Positions 7,091-15,484 of a stretch of 64,000 bases of DNA are shown one piece after another. The notes beneath the pieces were generated by a model. It did no database searches and was not told where the DNA came from. It saw only the letters and a program-made list of their open reading frames with translations. Positions within the stretch are counted from its first letter, which is position 1. The number at the start of each line of letters is the position of its first letter. A program made the position numbers and the translations under genes. Location: the NCBI GenBank assembly GCA_965216025.1, contig CBDCEX010000012.1:62001-126000 (forward strand). Reading direction: 5' to 3'. This stretch comes from JADFQT01 sp965216025 (GTDB lineage Bacteria; Chloroflexota; Dehalococcoidia; Lucifugimonadales; UBA3495).

Positions 7091-9007
7091 TTAGTCGGCG
7101 GCAACTGCGTCCTCTTGATGAACCCAGTCGCCTACCACGTCGTGTTCGTCCTCCGGATCATCGAACTCATCCAAAGGTTGCTCAATCCCGGCGGAGTTCA
7201 AGGCCCTCAGGAAAGTTTCTCTGCCGCTAAGCATTGGCTTTCCCATCGCCTTCCCTATCAAAGCCAGCATTGCCTCTCCACGCTCAACAAAGCATTCAGC
7301 GAATTGGTCGGCGAACAGCCATTCGGGGTTAAGCCAATGTGACCTCAATACCTGATAAAGCGCATCTTTGGTAATGTCGATTTGCAGTCGGAGCAAGTAC
7401 ACAGATGGGGCACTCCCTCCTATCCTCCTATTGGTCGTCGCGTCGATTGGCGTCTTGTTGATGATTGAGTTGTGCAGTCGGGGCGGAATTGGTGGATTTG
7501 ACCTGTTGCACCAAGCTACGGGAAAGATGTGATGAATGTCAATGTTATCTTGATACCAGGTGGCAGACGCCAGCTGGTTAGCGGTGCGCCAGTCCGCTGC
7601 GCCGCTCTTCATCTGCAAGGAGTATAAGCCTTTGTAAGCGGCGCTATTGCGCGTGCGCAGCGACAGCAAGCGTTCGGGGATAAAACTCGCTTCGCTTACC
7701 AACGCAGGCTCCGCCTCTCCCCGCACCCAACCAGCTACTTGAGCCAGGTCGAGGCCATACTGTGTTTCCACAGCTCCCCCGTATGCCTCCCCAAATATGC
7801 CGGACCAGAACCATCTTTCCAGCTTCTCTTTTGCGATGGCTGGCTCCAGTGCATCGCCCAATTCCACGTACAGAGAAGCCAGCGGAACAAGTTGAGTGGT
7901 GTACGGTATATCGTATCTGGTGAATATAAACTGGTTGTGCAGGAACTTGGCTGCCTCCACAAAGCCGTCTTCCACCCGGTCGGCCCATTCGTGATAGTCA
8001 GAGACTTCTAGACCGAGGATGTCGTTTTTCCGGCAGTTGATGGCCGGTATCCGATTCAGAGGACGGCCTTCTGCGATTGCTTCTCTGCGTCGTTTCTGCG
8101 TGTCCAACAATGTCACAGCCTGCAAAAACTGGTCTCCCCATATTCCCTGCAGCGATCCGTAGGCACTGTGCAATCGATTCCGTCGGGCATCCCAGTCCTC
8201 CCGCAGAGAAAAATCCTCGTCCTGTGCTGCGAACGATGCCGTGACCAACTCGAACATCGAAAGTGTTACGCCTCCCGTGTTTACTTTCTCGAAGACAGTG
8301 CAGACCGCTTCCTTGGGGGTTTCTTTGTCCAAGCTGATGACCGGAAGACTGTAGTCGGCAAACGCACTTATCACTGTCTGGTTAAAACACTCATAGAAGG
8401 CAAAGCCACCACCTTCCGGATGTTGGTCGTCGCGGCCCTGCCAGTGGCCGATGTATCCGAAGAGCCAACTCAAACTGCTGTCCAGCAACCGCTCCGTCGG
8501 CATCATGTGCTGATCGTATTCCAACTCTAGGCTGGATAGGTCCCGGACAATTTCCCGCCCAAAATTCCTCGTTTCTCTTCTATTCTCAGGTACGCTGACA
8601 ATCGCATCCTCCCGGTCAACCGTCGGGTCCATCGCAGCCAGCATATTGATGTAATACCAGCGTCGAATGCGTCGCCCACGATTGTCATGAGTGTCAACTG
8701 CATCCTCATGCCGGAGCGATTGATACAACGATGTTAGGCGTTGTTGGCCGTCCAGCAGAAAAGCGTCTGGCCGATTACTTGCGTTCTCTTCAGCCCCTTC
8801 GATCATCCTGCTTTTCAGCCGGATCTCTCCCCCGGCCTCCAGGGTCATAATGGCGCCAACCGGAAAGCCTCTTGAGATACTCGCCAGCAAACCGCGAATG
8901 CGGTCGTCGTCCCACACCCAACCTCGTTGAAAGTCGGGGAGTTGAATCTTTCCGCTTTCGACATCGTCAAGTAGCTCTTTCAACGACACCGGGTTGGTCT
9001 TGAACAT
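7091..9007 (-). CDS. GmrSD-like DUF262/HNH nuclease, copy 1
   Basis: 638 residues. The N-terminal DUF262 (ParB-like, GmrS) domain shows FQRGWVW (about 26-32), the DGQQRLTSL motif (about 86-94) and FEKVNTGG (about 239). The C-terminal domain contains DIHHIFP (about 490-496) followed by an Asn-rich stretch (NSIINKTPID), the His-Asn nuclease motif of GmrD/DUF1524. GmrSD enzymes are type IV restriction systems; known members cut DNA with modified (for example glucosylated) cytosine, and DGQQR is the NTP-hydrolysis motif. The start at 9007 is chosen because GGAGG lies 5 nt upstream; the longer frame to 9220 lacks such support. Two more members occur in this window (27337 and 46502-49788). The frame is intact. 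Confidence 0.85.
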   Translation of the reverse strand: MFKTNPVSLKELLDDVESGKIQLPDFQRGWVWDDDRIRGLLASISRGFPVGAIMTLEAGGEIRLKSRMIEGAEENASNRPDAFLLDGQQRLTSLYQSLRHEDAVDTHDNRGRRIRRWYYINMLAAMDPTVDREDAIVSVPENRRETRNFGREIVRDLSSLELEYDQHMMPTERLLDSSLSWLFGYIGHWQGRDDQHPEGGGFAFYECFNQTVISAFADYSLPVISLDKETPKEAVCTVFEKVNTGGVTLSMFELVTASFAAQDEDFSLREDWDARRNRLHSAYGSLQGIWGDQFLQAVTLLDTQKRRREAIAEGRPLNRIPAINCRKNDILGLEVSDYHEWADRVEDGFVEAAKFLHNQFIFTRYDIPYTTQLVPLASLYVELGDALEPAIAKEKLERWFWSGIFGEAYGGAVETQYGLDLAQVAGWVRGEAEPALVSEASFIPERLLSLRTRNSAAYKGLYSLQMKSGAADWRTANQLASATWYQDNIDIHHIFPVAWCNRSNPPIPPRLHNSIINKTPIDATTNRRIGGSAPSVYLLRLQIDITKDALYQVLRSHWLNPEWLFADQFAECFVERGEAMLALIGKAMGKPMLSGRETFLRALNSAGIEQPLDEFDDPEDEHDVVGDWVHQEDAVAAD

Positions 9008-9643
9008 GCTGCCTCCAGAAAAGATGATCATAGATGCGCCGGTGATTGTACCACTCCGTTCCCCCACCGCTCCACGGTCGGGGACCAGAATCCGTTTGTT
9101 GGTCTTCTTAACGCCAGTAGATTTTGCTTTCGTGTCAAGGGATGCGCTGCTTGCCGTTTCCACCTGGCATCCGGCCAGGACAACCCTCCGGTCGCGGAGG
9201 TCATGTCGCCCGAAGTCCAAACGCTATTTGACAGGATGTCCCCACTACTCCGGGTACCACTAGCCGACAACCTGTACGTCCAACAAGACCTCCGAGTATA
9301 TGACGAGGACTTCACCTAGAAACTCGGACGGAAACCCCGATTCTCCCCAAGTCGTCGTTTTCTTAGCGACGATTATCGATGTAACAGTGGGTTCTTGAAC
9401 CGTATTACAGACACTATCATGCCATATAAGACTATAATACGTCTGTCTGGCGTAGCGCGAAACCCGGCCAATGGCTTTCCGGCCAGACCTCTAGGCTGCC
9501 TCTCGCATCTCCGATATCCGGGCATTTCTAGGCATTCCCCTTCTTCCGGGTCCCCTCCTTGAGTCCTTCGACGCAGAGAACGTCCCGATCTGCCCCGGTT
9601 ACGGGCCGGGACGAGGCTCCGCGGCCCGTGAGCGGGGTTGTCG
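9008..9643. other. Intergenic stretch with a possible gene relic
   Basis: A short plus-strand frame ending at TAG 9317-9319 (ending LYVQQDLRVYDEDFT) looks coding but has no start and no recognised family. From 9320 to 9643 nothing is supported. Confidence 0.35.
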
Positions 9644-10111
9644 TCAGAAGATGCGGGTTTGACCGGAGGCCTGCTCCCTTTTCTGGGCAGTTCTCTCCCT
9701 GGCCTGCTTTTGGCACTCCCGGTGGCGCTTGGAGCAGGTCTGGCACCGGGTCTCGGCCGGGATGGGGGGAGCCCCGCATTCCGCACAGATGCCCCTGAGC
9801 TTGGCCTTGTCCCTTCTTTCCTGGGTGCTGCGCCGCATCAATTCCTTGCGCTCTGGAGTCTGGGCCCGCTGGCGTTCGTACTCGCGGCGTTTCTCCTGCC
9901 TGGCTTCCAGCTCTGCTGGTGTCGGCTCTACCCGTGGCTTCGGCGTCCTGGGTTGGGGCGTGGCCTTCTTCCGGTTGGTCGTCTTCTGTTTGGCCTTGGG
10001 GTTTCTGGTGGTTGCCCTGCGGGGGGTGGTCGATTTCTTGGGCCTTACCCGGCGGTTGGGCTCCTCGAATGGGAAGCTGTCGACAAATATATGTCTTTTA
10101 GAAGGGTTCAT
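9644..10111 (-). CDS. Basic zinc-ribbon protein A
   Basis: 155 residues. The first 70 are extremely Lys/Arg/Thr/Pro-rich and probably disordered. The C-terminal part holds RREYERQRAQTPER, then a zinc ribbon: CAECG, an 11-residue gap including IPAETRC, and CQTCSKRHRE. The pattern suggests nucleic-acid binding. A divergent paralogue lies at 10246-10518, with the same order of basic linker and CxxC-(IPGETRC)-CxxC. The ATG (10109-10111) sits at the edge of a CCCC...GGGG hairpin and is directly preceded by GTGGGG, an unusual start context. Function unknown. Confidence 0.65.
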   Translation of the reverse strand: MNPSKRHIFVDSFPFEEPNRRVRPKKSTTPRRATTRNPKAKQKTTNRKKATPQPRTPKPRVEPTPAELEARQEKRREYERQRAQTPERKELMRRSTQERRDKAKLRGICAECGAPPIPAETRCQTCSKRHRECQKQARERTAQKREQASGQTRIF

Positions 10112-10133
10112 CCCCACGAGGGCGGGGATACAC
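10103..10133 (-). repeat. Solitary CRISPR-repeat-like hairpin
   Basis: On the minus strand the sequence around the start codon of the zinc-ribbon gene reads GTATCCCCGCCCTCGTGGGG then ATGAACCC. This resembles type I-E repeats (family form GTGTTCCCC...GGGGATGAAC) in the stem and in the ATGAAC tail. Only one copy is present and there are no cas genes, so it is not an array. It may be a chance hairpin over the start codon. Confidence 0.3.
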
Positions 10134-10245
10134 CATGCCGAAAGACAACTTTTCCAGTACACCATAGACCTCCAGCGGACGAGCAAGCCCAAGCCACAAA
10201 AGACCACGGCCGAGCAACCTGCCGCGAAGCAACGCAAGCCCAAAC

Positions 10246-10518
10246 GTGAGCCCCCCGGTTACACAAAAGGCACCCGTGAGACCGAAAAAACCGGTCCAAC
10301 GCCGGGATGCGTTTGACGAGGCCAAGAACAAGACCACGGAGCGCCGGGAGTACAAACGGATCCGTGCCCGAGAGGAACGGCAGCGAGCCAAGGAACTCGG
10401 CCGCTGCAGGAGCTGCCCGAACCTCGTGATACCGGGCGAGACCCGCTGCCCAATTTGTGCCGAGAAACACCGCCAGTCACACCGGGCCTCCGCGGCAAAA
10501 AAACGGGACCAAGAGTAG
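10246..10518 (+). CDS. Basic zinc-ribbon protein B
   Basis: 90 residues from GTG 10246, a paralogue of the protein encoded on the other strand at 9644-10111: RREYKRIRAREERQRAKELG followed by CRSCPNLVIPGETRC and CPICAEKHRQSHR. The Lys-rich N-terminal part seen in the paralogue appears here in a different frame (10166-10260), so the gene may originally have been longer and suffered a frameshift near 10260. No Shine-Dalgarno sequence is visible before the GTG. Probably nucleic-acid binding; role unknown. Confidence 0.5.
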   Translation: MSPPVTQKAPVRPKKPVQRRDAFDEAKNKTTERREYKRIRAREERQRAKELGRCRSCPNLVIPGETRCPICAEKHRQSHRASAAKKRDQE

Positions 10519-10721
10519 ACGAAACCCCTATCCCGGACGCGATCCCGCAACTACCATCAGGACCGCGTCCGCCACAGCCACAGAACCGCCCGAAACCTGA
10601 CGGCGAACCTGTCGAGCTGAAGCCGTTAAACACAGGCGAAGGAACCTACTACGTCAGGGTATCGGAGAAACGCGACAACGCCACCGGCACCTACACGGTG
10701 GTGGTCACCAGGACAGAGTAA
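10519..10721 (+). pseudogene. Pre-peptidase C-terminal (PPC)-like domain fragment
   Basis: The frame ends with GTYYVRVSEKRDNATGTYTV, the beta-strand pattern of PPC domains (xGtYYvrV...tGtYtv) found at the ends of secreted peptidases and adhesins. No start with a ribosome-binding site and no catalytic part are present, so this is most likely a fragment. The open frame reaches back to 10455 but overlaps the zinc-ribbon gene. Confidence 0.4.
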
Positions 10722-10931
10722 ATAGCCGCGCCCGGTGGGCTTCCACCTGAACTCCGGAAGCCCACCGGGTGCCACAAAGAACCAGGAACAGGCATAACGA
10801 AAGGCCAGAAGGTCAGGCACAATGGGAAGAACCCTGCAGGGAGGACTCCCGCCGGGAAGCCGCAGCTCCGGCGCCGGCGGTCCGAACAGACCACCGCATG
10901 ACCCGCATTTCATCCGGCGATCCGGCTGAGG

Positions 10932-10937
10932 TATAAT
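10932..10937 (+). promoter_or_regulatory. TATAAT box of a probable leaderless transcript
   Basis: A perfect TATAAT ends 6 nt before the ATG at 10944. With transcription normally starting 6-8 nt after the box, the mRNA would begin at or next to the start codon. The same GAGGTATAAT-type element (CAGGTATAAT at 11931-11940) precedes the restriction-modification gene. No convincing -35 was seen. Confidence 0.5.
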
Positions 10938-10943
10938 CTCCGC

Positions 10944-11582
10944 ATGACCACCATCAACACCATCGAAGACTTGGCCCGCATCCTGCGGGACCAGCCCACC
11001 TGGGCCGAGGCCCTACGGGCCCTCCTACTCACCCAGGAACTTCTGGACCTGCCGGGCAGGTTCGACCGCTTCGTCGAGGCGCAGCAGAAAGCCAACGAAG
11101 CCCAGCAGGAGACCAACCGGCTGACCGACCAGCGGCTCAACGCCATCGAAGGACGGCTCGGGAACCTAGAAGGCGGGCAGTACGAACGGACCGTTCGCAC
11201 CAAGGCCCTGGCCCGATCGAGGTTCATTCTGGGCTTCACAGGCTCCCACGTTGCCCTGAATCAGGACGGCCTGACCGATCCCCTGCTGAACAGCGCCATA
11301 GACCAGGCCATCCGGAACGGACTTGTCAGCCGGGACGGCTGCGCCGACCTCTTCGAAGCCGACCTCATAATCTCGGCCGAGGACAACCGGCACGCGGTCG
11401 TCGAGGTATCCCTCACGGCGGACCGGGACGACATCGACCGGGCAAAAACCCGGGCCGGGATACTGGCGGCCATCACCGAAGGGGCCGTCACCCCGGTCGT
11501 CATCACGTCGAGGCTGAACCCGGCCCAATCGGCCCAGGCGGAAGCGGCGGGAGTGACCACCTTCGTCATACCGTATCCGTGA
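10944..11582 (+). CDS. Coiled-coil protein with PD-(D/E)XK-like C-terminus
   Basis: 212 residues. Residues 1-40 (INTIEDLARILRDQPTWAEAL...) form a helical head, 40-90 a coiled coil rich in Gln/Asn/Glu, and the C-terminal half has ADLIISAEDNRHAVVEVSLT then DIDRAKTRAGIL. This arrangement (acidic residue, short gap, V-E-x-S, then a helix) resembles the PD-(D/E)XK nuclease fold of a family common in bacteria with many mobile elements; the catalytic lysine appears replaced by Ser, so activity is uncertain. The gene at 44361-45012 is a frameshifted paralogue with the same N-terminal motif. The ATG lies 6 nt after a TATAAT box, suggesting leaderless expression. Confidence 0.6.
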   Translation: MTTINTIEDLARILRDQPTWAEALRALLLTQELLDLPGRFDRFVEAQQKANEAQQETNRLTDQRLNAIEGRLGNLEGGQYERTVRTKALARSRFILGFTGSHVALNQDGLTDPLLNSAIDQAIRNGLVSRDGCADLFEADLIISAEDNRHAVVEVSLTADRDDIDRAKTRAGILAAITEGAVTPVVITSRLNPAQSAQAEAAGVTTFVIPYP

Positions 11583-11934
11583 GCCGGGCCAGGCACCGCC
11601 GAAACTCACATCTCTGACAGTCAGGCTCCCGCAACGGCTGGTTCCTCCAAACCGGTCCGTCCGCGGGAGCCTTCCCCTATGCGTGACCTGCTGGGCGCTC
11701 CCCATCCCCGGCGAGACCTGCGCTGAGGAACACCGGGAGTCCCGCAGGCGATAGCAAGCCCAAGCGGCCGACCCATCGTCGCGGCCCTGGGCCAGGGCAG
11801 ATCGGGACGTTTTGCGCATCCCAGGACTCCGAGGCCCGGAGGACGGGAGAAGCCGGACATGCCCGGATATGGGGGTTTGGGGTGCTGGTCAGAAATCCCA
11901 GTGTGATTTCCCAACCCCAATCCTCCCCCTCAGG
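11583..11934. other. Intergenic stretch, no supported gene
   Basis: Frames on both strands look like shadows. No repeat or RNA element was recognised. Confidence 0.5.
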
Positions 11935-11940
11935 TATAAT
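11935..11940 (+). promoter_or_regulatory. TATAAT box upstream of the type IIG gene
   Basis: CAGGTATAAT with a TATAAT 43 nt before the preferred start of the restriction-modification gene. The element and its flanks (AGGTATAAT(C/T)..CCGCA) are shared with the promoter at 10932, suggesting common control of the two genes. Confidence 0.5.
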
Positions 11941-11983
11941 TCCCGCACGAAGACTAAGCTTGTTTCCTGCGGAGCGTACCCCC

Positions 11984-14900
11984 ATGCCCATCGCCAACAT
12001 TCACGACACCACCGGTGTCGAACAGAAACTTCAGGAGATTCTGTCGAGCACCGATGTTGACCGCCGGCTTCAGGCCATCAGGGAGTTGTTCGTCGAGATC
12101 CTCGACTACGACAACGCCGACCAGTTGGTGTCCCTTGAATCCTCAGGGAACGCCCAACTGCCCAAGGACGCTTATTTGGCCGCCCATAGGGATGGGGTAA
12201 GTGTAGCGTACATTCCCCTAGACAACGCCGACACCAACCGGGTCAACGGGATAGTCGCATCCGTCGCCGCAAAGACGTTGGGCAACGTACTGGCCGACGA
12301 CCTCCTTCTCTTATTCACCAACCGGGACAGGGACCAACTCCACATCATCAGCCCGGACCTGTCAGGGAGCCGCCCCAAGCTGCAGCGCCTGGTTGCCTAC
12401 AGGGACCAACTGCAACGGACCGTTCCGCAGCAGATCGCCAAGATGTGGGACAACTACGGCAACAAGGGCAAGACCCTCCGGGAAGCCATCGCCGAGGCAT
12501 TTAGCGTCGAGCCAGTCACCAGGGAATTCTTCGAGACCTACCGCTGGCTTTTCGAAGACGCCAAGGAGCAAATCACTGGGTTCACCCACGCCGAGGAAGA
12601 ACAAAAGCACCTGTTCACCCAGACACTGTTCAACCGGCTGATGTTCGTGTACTTCCTCTCCCGCAAGGGTTGGCTCAAGTTTGATGGAAACACCGACTAC
12701 CTCAAGGCTCTCTGGAACAATTACGATCCCAATTCCAGCACCGGGAATTTCTACCTCACCCGGCTCAGGACGTTGTTCTTCAAAGGGTTAAACAATCCTG
12801 ATGCAGGAAACCTGCCCGAGGAGGAAAAGGCCTTGATTGGGGAAGTACCCTTCCTCAACGGTGGCCTGTTTGAGGAAACCGACCTCGACAAGCGCCAGAA
12901 CACCGGGATCCCCGATGAAACCATCCGGCACATCCTGACAGACCTGTTTGACCGGTTCAACTTCACCCTCATGGAGTCAACACCCTACGACGTCGAGGTG
13001 GCGGTGGACCCAGAGATGCTGGGCAAGGTGTTCGAGGAACTCGTCACAGGACGGCACGACTCAGGTGCGTACTACACCCCCAGGCCAGTGGTCTCCTTCA
13101 TGTGTCGAGAAGCCCTGAAAGGATACCTGGAGGGCAAGGACACGGGGCTGGACGCAGACGCCATTACCCAGTTTGTGGACGAGCACGACACCTCGGGCAT
13201 CAGCCTGATCGGCGCACCCCGAGTTAGCGAGGCTCTGAGCGATGTGACAGTAGTGGACCCAGGGTGCGGGTCTGGCGCATACCTGCTCGGGATAATGCAG
13301 GAACTCATCGAGCTCCAGACCATCCTGTACAACATAGGAGTGGACGCCAAGAAGATCTACGACCTGAAGCTGGAGATCATCCAGCGCAACCTCTATGGAG
13401 TGGATATCGACGAGTTCGCAGTGAACATCGCCATGCTGCGGATGTGGCTCTCTTTGGCCATCGACTATGAAGGTGAGGAGCCGGAGCCCCTGCCCAACCT
13501 AGACTTCAAGGTGGTCTGCGGAGACAGCCTATTAGGACCAGACCCAAGCACAGGCACAGAAGTCCAGGGAACCCTGGGCCGGGATGTCGAGAAAATCCAA
13601 CGGTTGGGACAGTTGAAGGCCAGTTACATGCGGGCGTACTCCGGCTCGGAAAAGGGCCAGTTGAAGTCGGAGATTGAGGAACTGACCAGTGAGATAAGGC
13701 AGGAATTGGGTTTCACCGGAGCCTCCCCGGGAGTAATTGATTGGCAGGTCGAATTTGCCGAGGTTTTCGGCGAAAACTTAGGATTCGACATCGCTATAGC
13801 GAACCCGCCTTACATCCAGCTGCAGAACAACGGCGGCCGGTTGGCCAACCTATACAAGGATGCCGGGTATCAGACTTTCGCCCGCACCGGCGACATCTAC
13901 CAACTTTTCTACGAGCGCGGTTGCCAGATCCTCAAGTCGTCTCACGGGCTGCTGGCCTACATCACGTCCAACAGCTGGCTGAAGGCCGAATACGGCAAGG
14001 CCACCCGCGGTTATTTCGCTGCCGGCCACACGCCGCTGCTGCTTCTGGAACTGGGCAAGGATGTTTTTGAGTCAGCTATAGTAGATTCGGGAATCTTGGT
14101 TCTCAGTACGGGAGGCTGTGGCCAACCTTTTCCAGGTGTAGATATGGACCGTCTTATCAGCAAAGAAATACCACCGAATTCAGGTCATTGGGGACAAGTA
14201 GTTCCTGAAGGTGATGCAGTCTGGACTATGATGTCTCCGGTTGAGCAAAGCGCAGTAAACAAAATGAAGGCCGTGGGAACCCCGCTGAAGGAATGGAACA
14301 TAACAATTAACTTGGGGATAAAAACCGGATACAACAAGGCGTTCATTATCGACAACAAGACCAAGGATCGGCTGGTCTCAGAAGACGCGAAGTCTAACGA
14401 GATCATCAAACCTGCGTTGCGAGGTCAGAACATTGAGCGATATCGAACCGCACCTTCGGGGCTATGGCTGATCAATACCCATAATGGGTTCTATGGCGTT
14501 GCACCTATCGACGTCGAAAACTATCCCCCCATTAAGGATCACTTAGACCAGTTTTATTCGAACTTGGAGAAAAGGGGCGATCAAGGGAAGACCCCTTACA
14601 ACCTCAGAGATTGTGCTTATTATCAAGACTTTGCTAAAGAAAAACTGATATGGATAGACCTAGTTAACCGAGGCCGCTTTACCTACGACAACAGCGGGGC
14701 TTTTTGTCTGAACTCTGCATACATGCTGTCCGGACACTCGATCAGATATTTGTGTGCGTTGCTTAACTCGACGTTCGTGACATGGTTCATGAACCAGACA
14801 GCACTTACCTCCGGGATGGGGGCTACTCGCTGGTTTAAGTCGTATGTAGAGGCCATCCCAATCCCCAGGATCAGTGCCGCAAAACAGCGCCCGTTCGTCC

Positions 14901-15169
14901 GGATGGTAGACCGTATCCTCAAAGTGAAGGACTCCGACTCCAACGCCGACACGAGCGACCTGGAAAGAGAGATAGACGAGCTAACCTATGGGCTATATGA
15001 CCTGACGGAGGAGGAAAGGACCGCCATTGAGCGTAGCCTAGGATTGATCCACGCCAGCGACGAAGAAGAGGACGCAGCGTTGGTGCGGGCCGTGGAAGAG
15101 ACGGCCAGGGTTGGAACTGCAACCAGAGGGGAAGTGATGGAAATCCTTCGGGCTCCGGATGGAGGTTGA
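11984..15169 (+). CDS. Type IIG (Eco57I-like) restriction-modification enzyme
   Basis: 1061 residues. The central methyltransferase has motif I as DPGCGSG (about 425) and the catalytic NPPY (about 607) of N6-adenine methylases. The TaqI-like C-terminal target-recognition domain follows (NLGIKTGYNKAFIID..., KPALRGQNIERYR). The N-terminal 400 residues precede the methylase as in Eco57I-type enzymes; I could not pin down its nuclease residues. ATG 11984 follows GGAG at 9 nt. The last 11 bp overlap the start of the RelE-like gene. Such enzymes methylate and cut DNA as one chain, or act as the methylase of a multigene defence system; the RAMA, PLD-helicase and GmrSD genes further along make the latter possible. 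The frame is intact. Confidence 0.85.
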   Translation: MPIANIHDTTGVEQKLQEILSSTDVDRRLQAIRELFVEILDYDNADQLVSLESSGNAQLPKDAYLAAHRDGVSVAYIPLDNADTNRVNGIVASVAAKTLGNVLADDLLLLFTNRDRDQLHIISPDLSGSRPKLQRLVAYRDQLQRTVPQQIAKMWDNYGNKGKTLREAIAEAFSVEPVTREFFETYRWLFEDAKEQITGFTHAEEEQKHLFTQTLFNRLMFVYFLSRKGWLKFDGNTDYLKALWNNYDPNSSTGNFYLTRLRTLFFKGLNNPDAGNLPEEEKALIGEVPFLNGGLFEETDLDKRQNTGIPDETIRHILTDLFDRFNFTLMESTPYDVEVAVDPEMLGKVFEELVTGRHDSGAYYTPRPVVSFMCREALKGYLEGKDTGLDADAITQFVDEHDTSGISLIGAPRVSEALSDVTVVDPGCGSGAYLLGIMQELIELQTILYNIGVDAKKIYDLKLEIIQRNLYGVDIDEFAVNIAMLRMWLSLAIDYEGEEPEPLPNLDFKVVCGDSLLGPDPSTGTEVQGTLGRDVEKIQRLGQLKASYMRAYSGSEKGQLKSEIEELTSEIRQELGFTGASPGVIDWQVEFAEVFGENLGFDIAIANPPYIQLQNNGGRLANLYKDAGYQTFARTGDIYQLFYERGCQILKSSHGLLAYITSNSWLKAEYGKATRGYFAAGHTPLLLLELGKDVFESAIVDSGILVLSTGGCGQPFPGVDMDRLISKEIPPNSGHWGQVVPEGDAVWTMMSPVEQSAVNKMKAVGTPLKEWNITINLGIKTGYNKAFIIDNKTKDRLVSEDAKSNEIIKPALRGQNIERYRTAPSGLWLINTHNGFYGVAPIDVENYPPIKDHLDQFYSNLEKRGDQGKTPYNLRDCAYYQDFAKEKLIWIDLVNRGRFTYDNSGAFCLNSAYMLSGHSIRYLCALLNSTFVTWFMNQTALTSGMGATRWFKSYVEAIPIPRISAAKQRPFVRMVDRILKVKDSDSNADTSDLEREIDELTYGLYDLTEEERTAIERSLGLIHASDEEEDAALVRAVEETARVGTATRGEVMEILRAPDGG

Positions 15170-15452
15170 ATTCCGGACGAGTTTCACCCGGGACCTGAGG
15201 AGAATCCGCTCTGCACAATTGCGCCAAAGAGTGTTGCGCAAAGTTGAGGAACTCGAAGCGGCGTCGACAATCGAAGAGGTCTCCGGAAGCAGGAGACTGA
15301 CAGCCGATGGCCAACACTACCGGGTCAGGATAGGAGACTACCGCTTGGGCGTCACAATGGAGAGCGATGTGGCTGTTCTCGTCCGATTCCTGCACCGGCG
15401 GGAGATCCTACCGGGTTTACCCTTAGCTCGACTTTGTACAAAACTGGGCTGA
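15159..15452 (+). CDS. RelE/ParE-like toxin, frameshifted near the C-terminus
   Basis: 97 residues as it stands. EVEFRTSFTRDLRRI, ADGQHYRVRIGDYRLG and LVRFLHRREI match the RelE/ParE ribonuclease fold. The expected end (REIYRVYP, stop) appears in the next frame: deleting one C of GATCCTACC gives exactly YRVYP and TAG at 15424-15426. The present tail therefore reads into the IS701 left end. The ATG lies inside the last codons of the type IIG gene, so translation is coupled. No RelB-type antitoxin gene is next to it; the adjacent methylase or the RAMA protein may fulfil this role, or the toxin may be inactive. Confidence 0.7.
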   Translation: MEVEFRTSFTRDLRRIRSAQLRQRVLRKVEELEAASTIEEVSGSRRLTADGQHYRVRIGDYRLGVTMESDVAVLVRFLHRREILPGLPLARLCTKLG

Positions 15453-15484
15453 AGAAAGGAATGAGCGAGGGTTATTAGGCAGGG

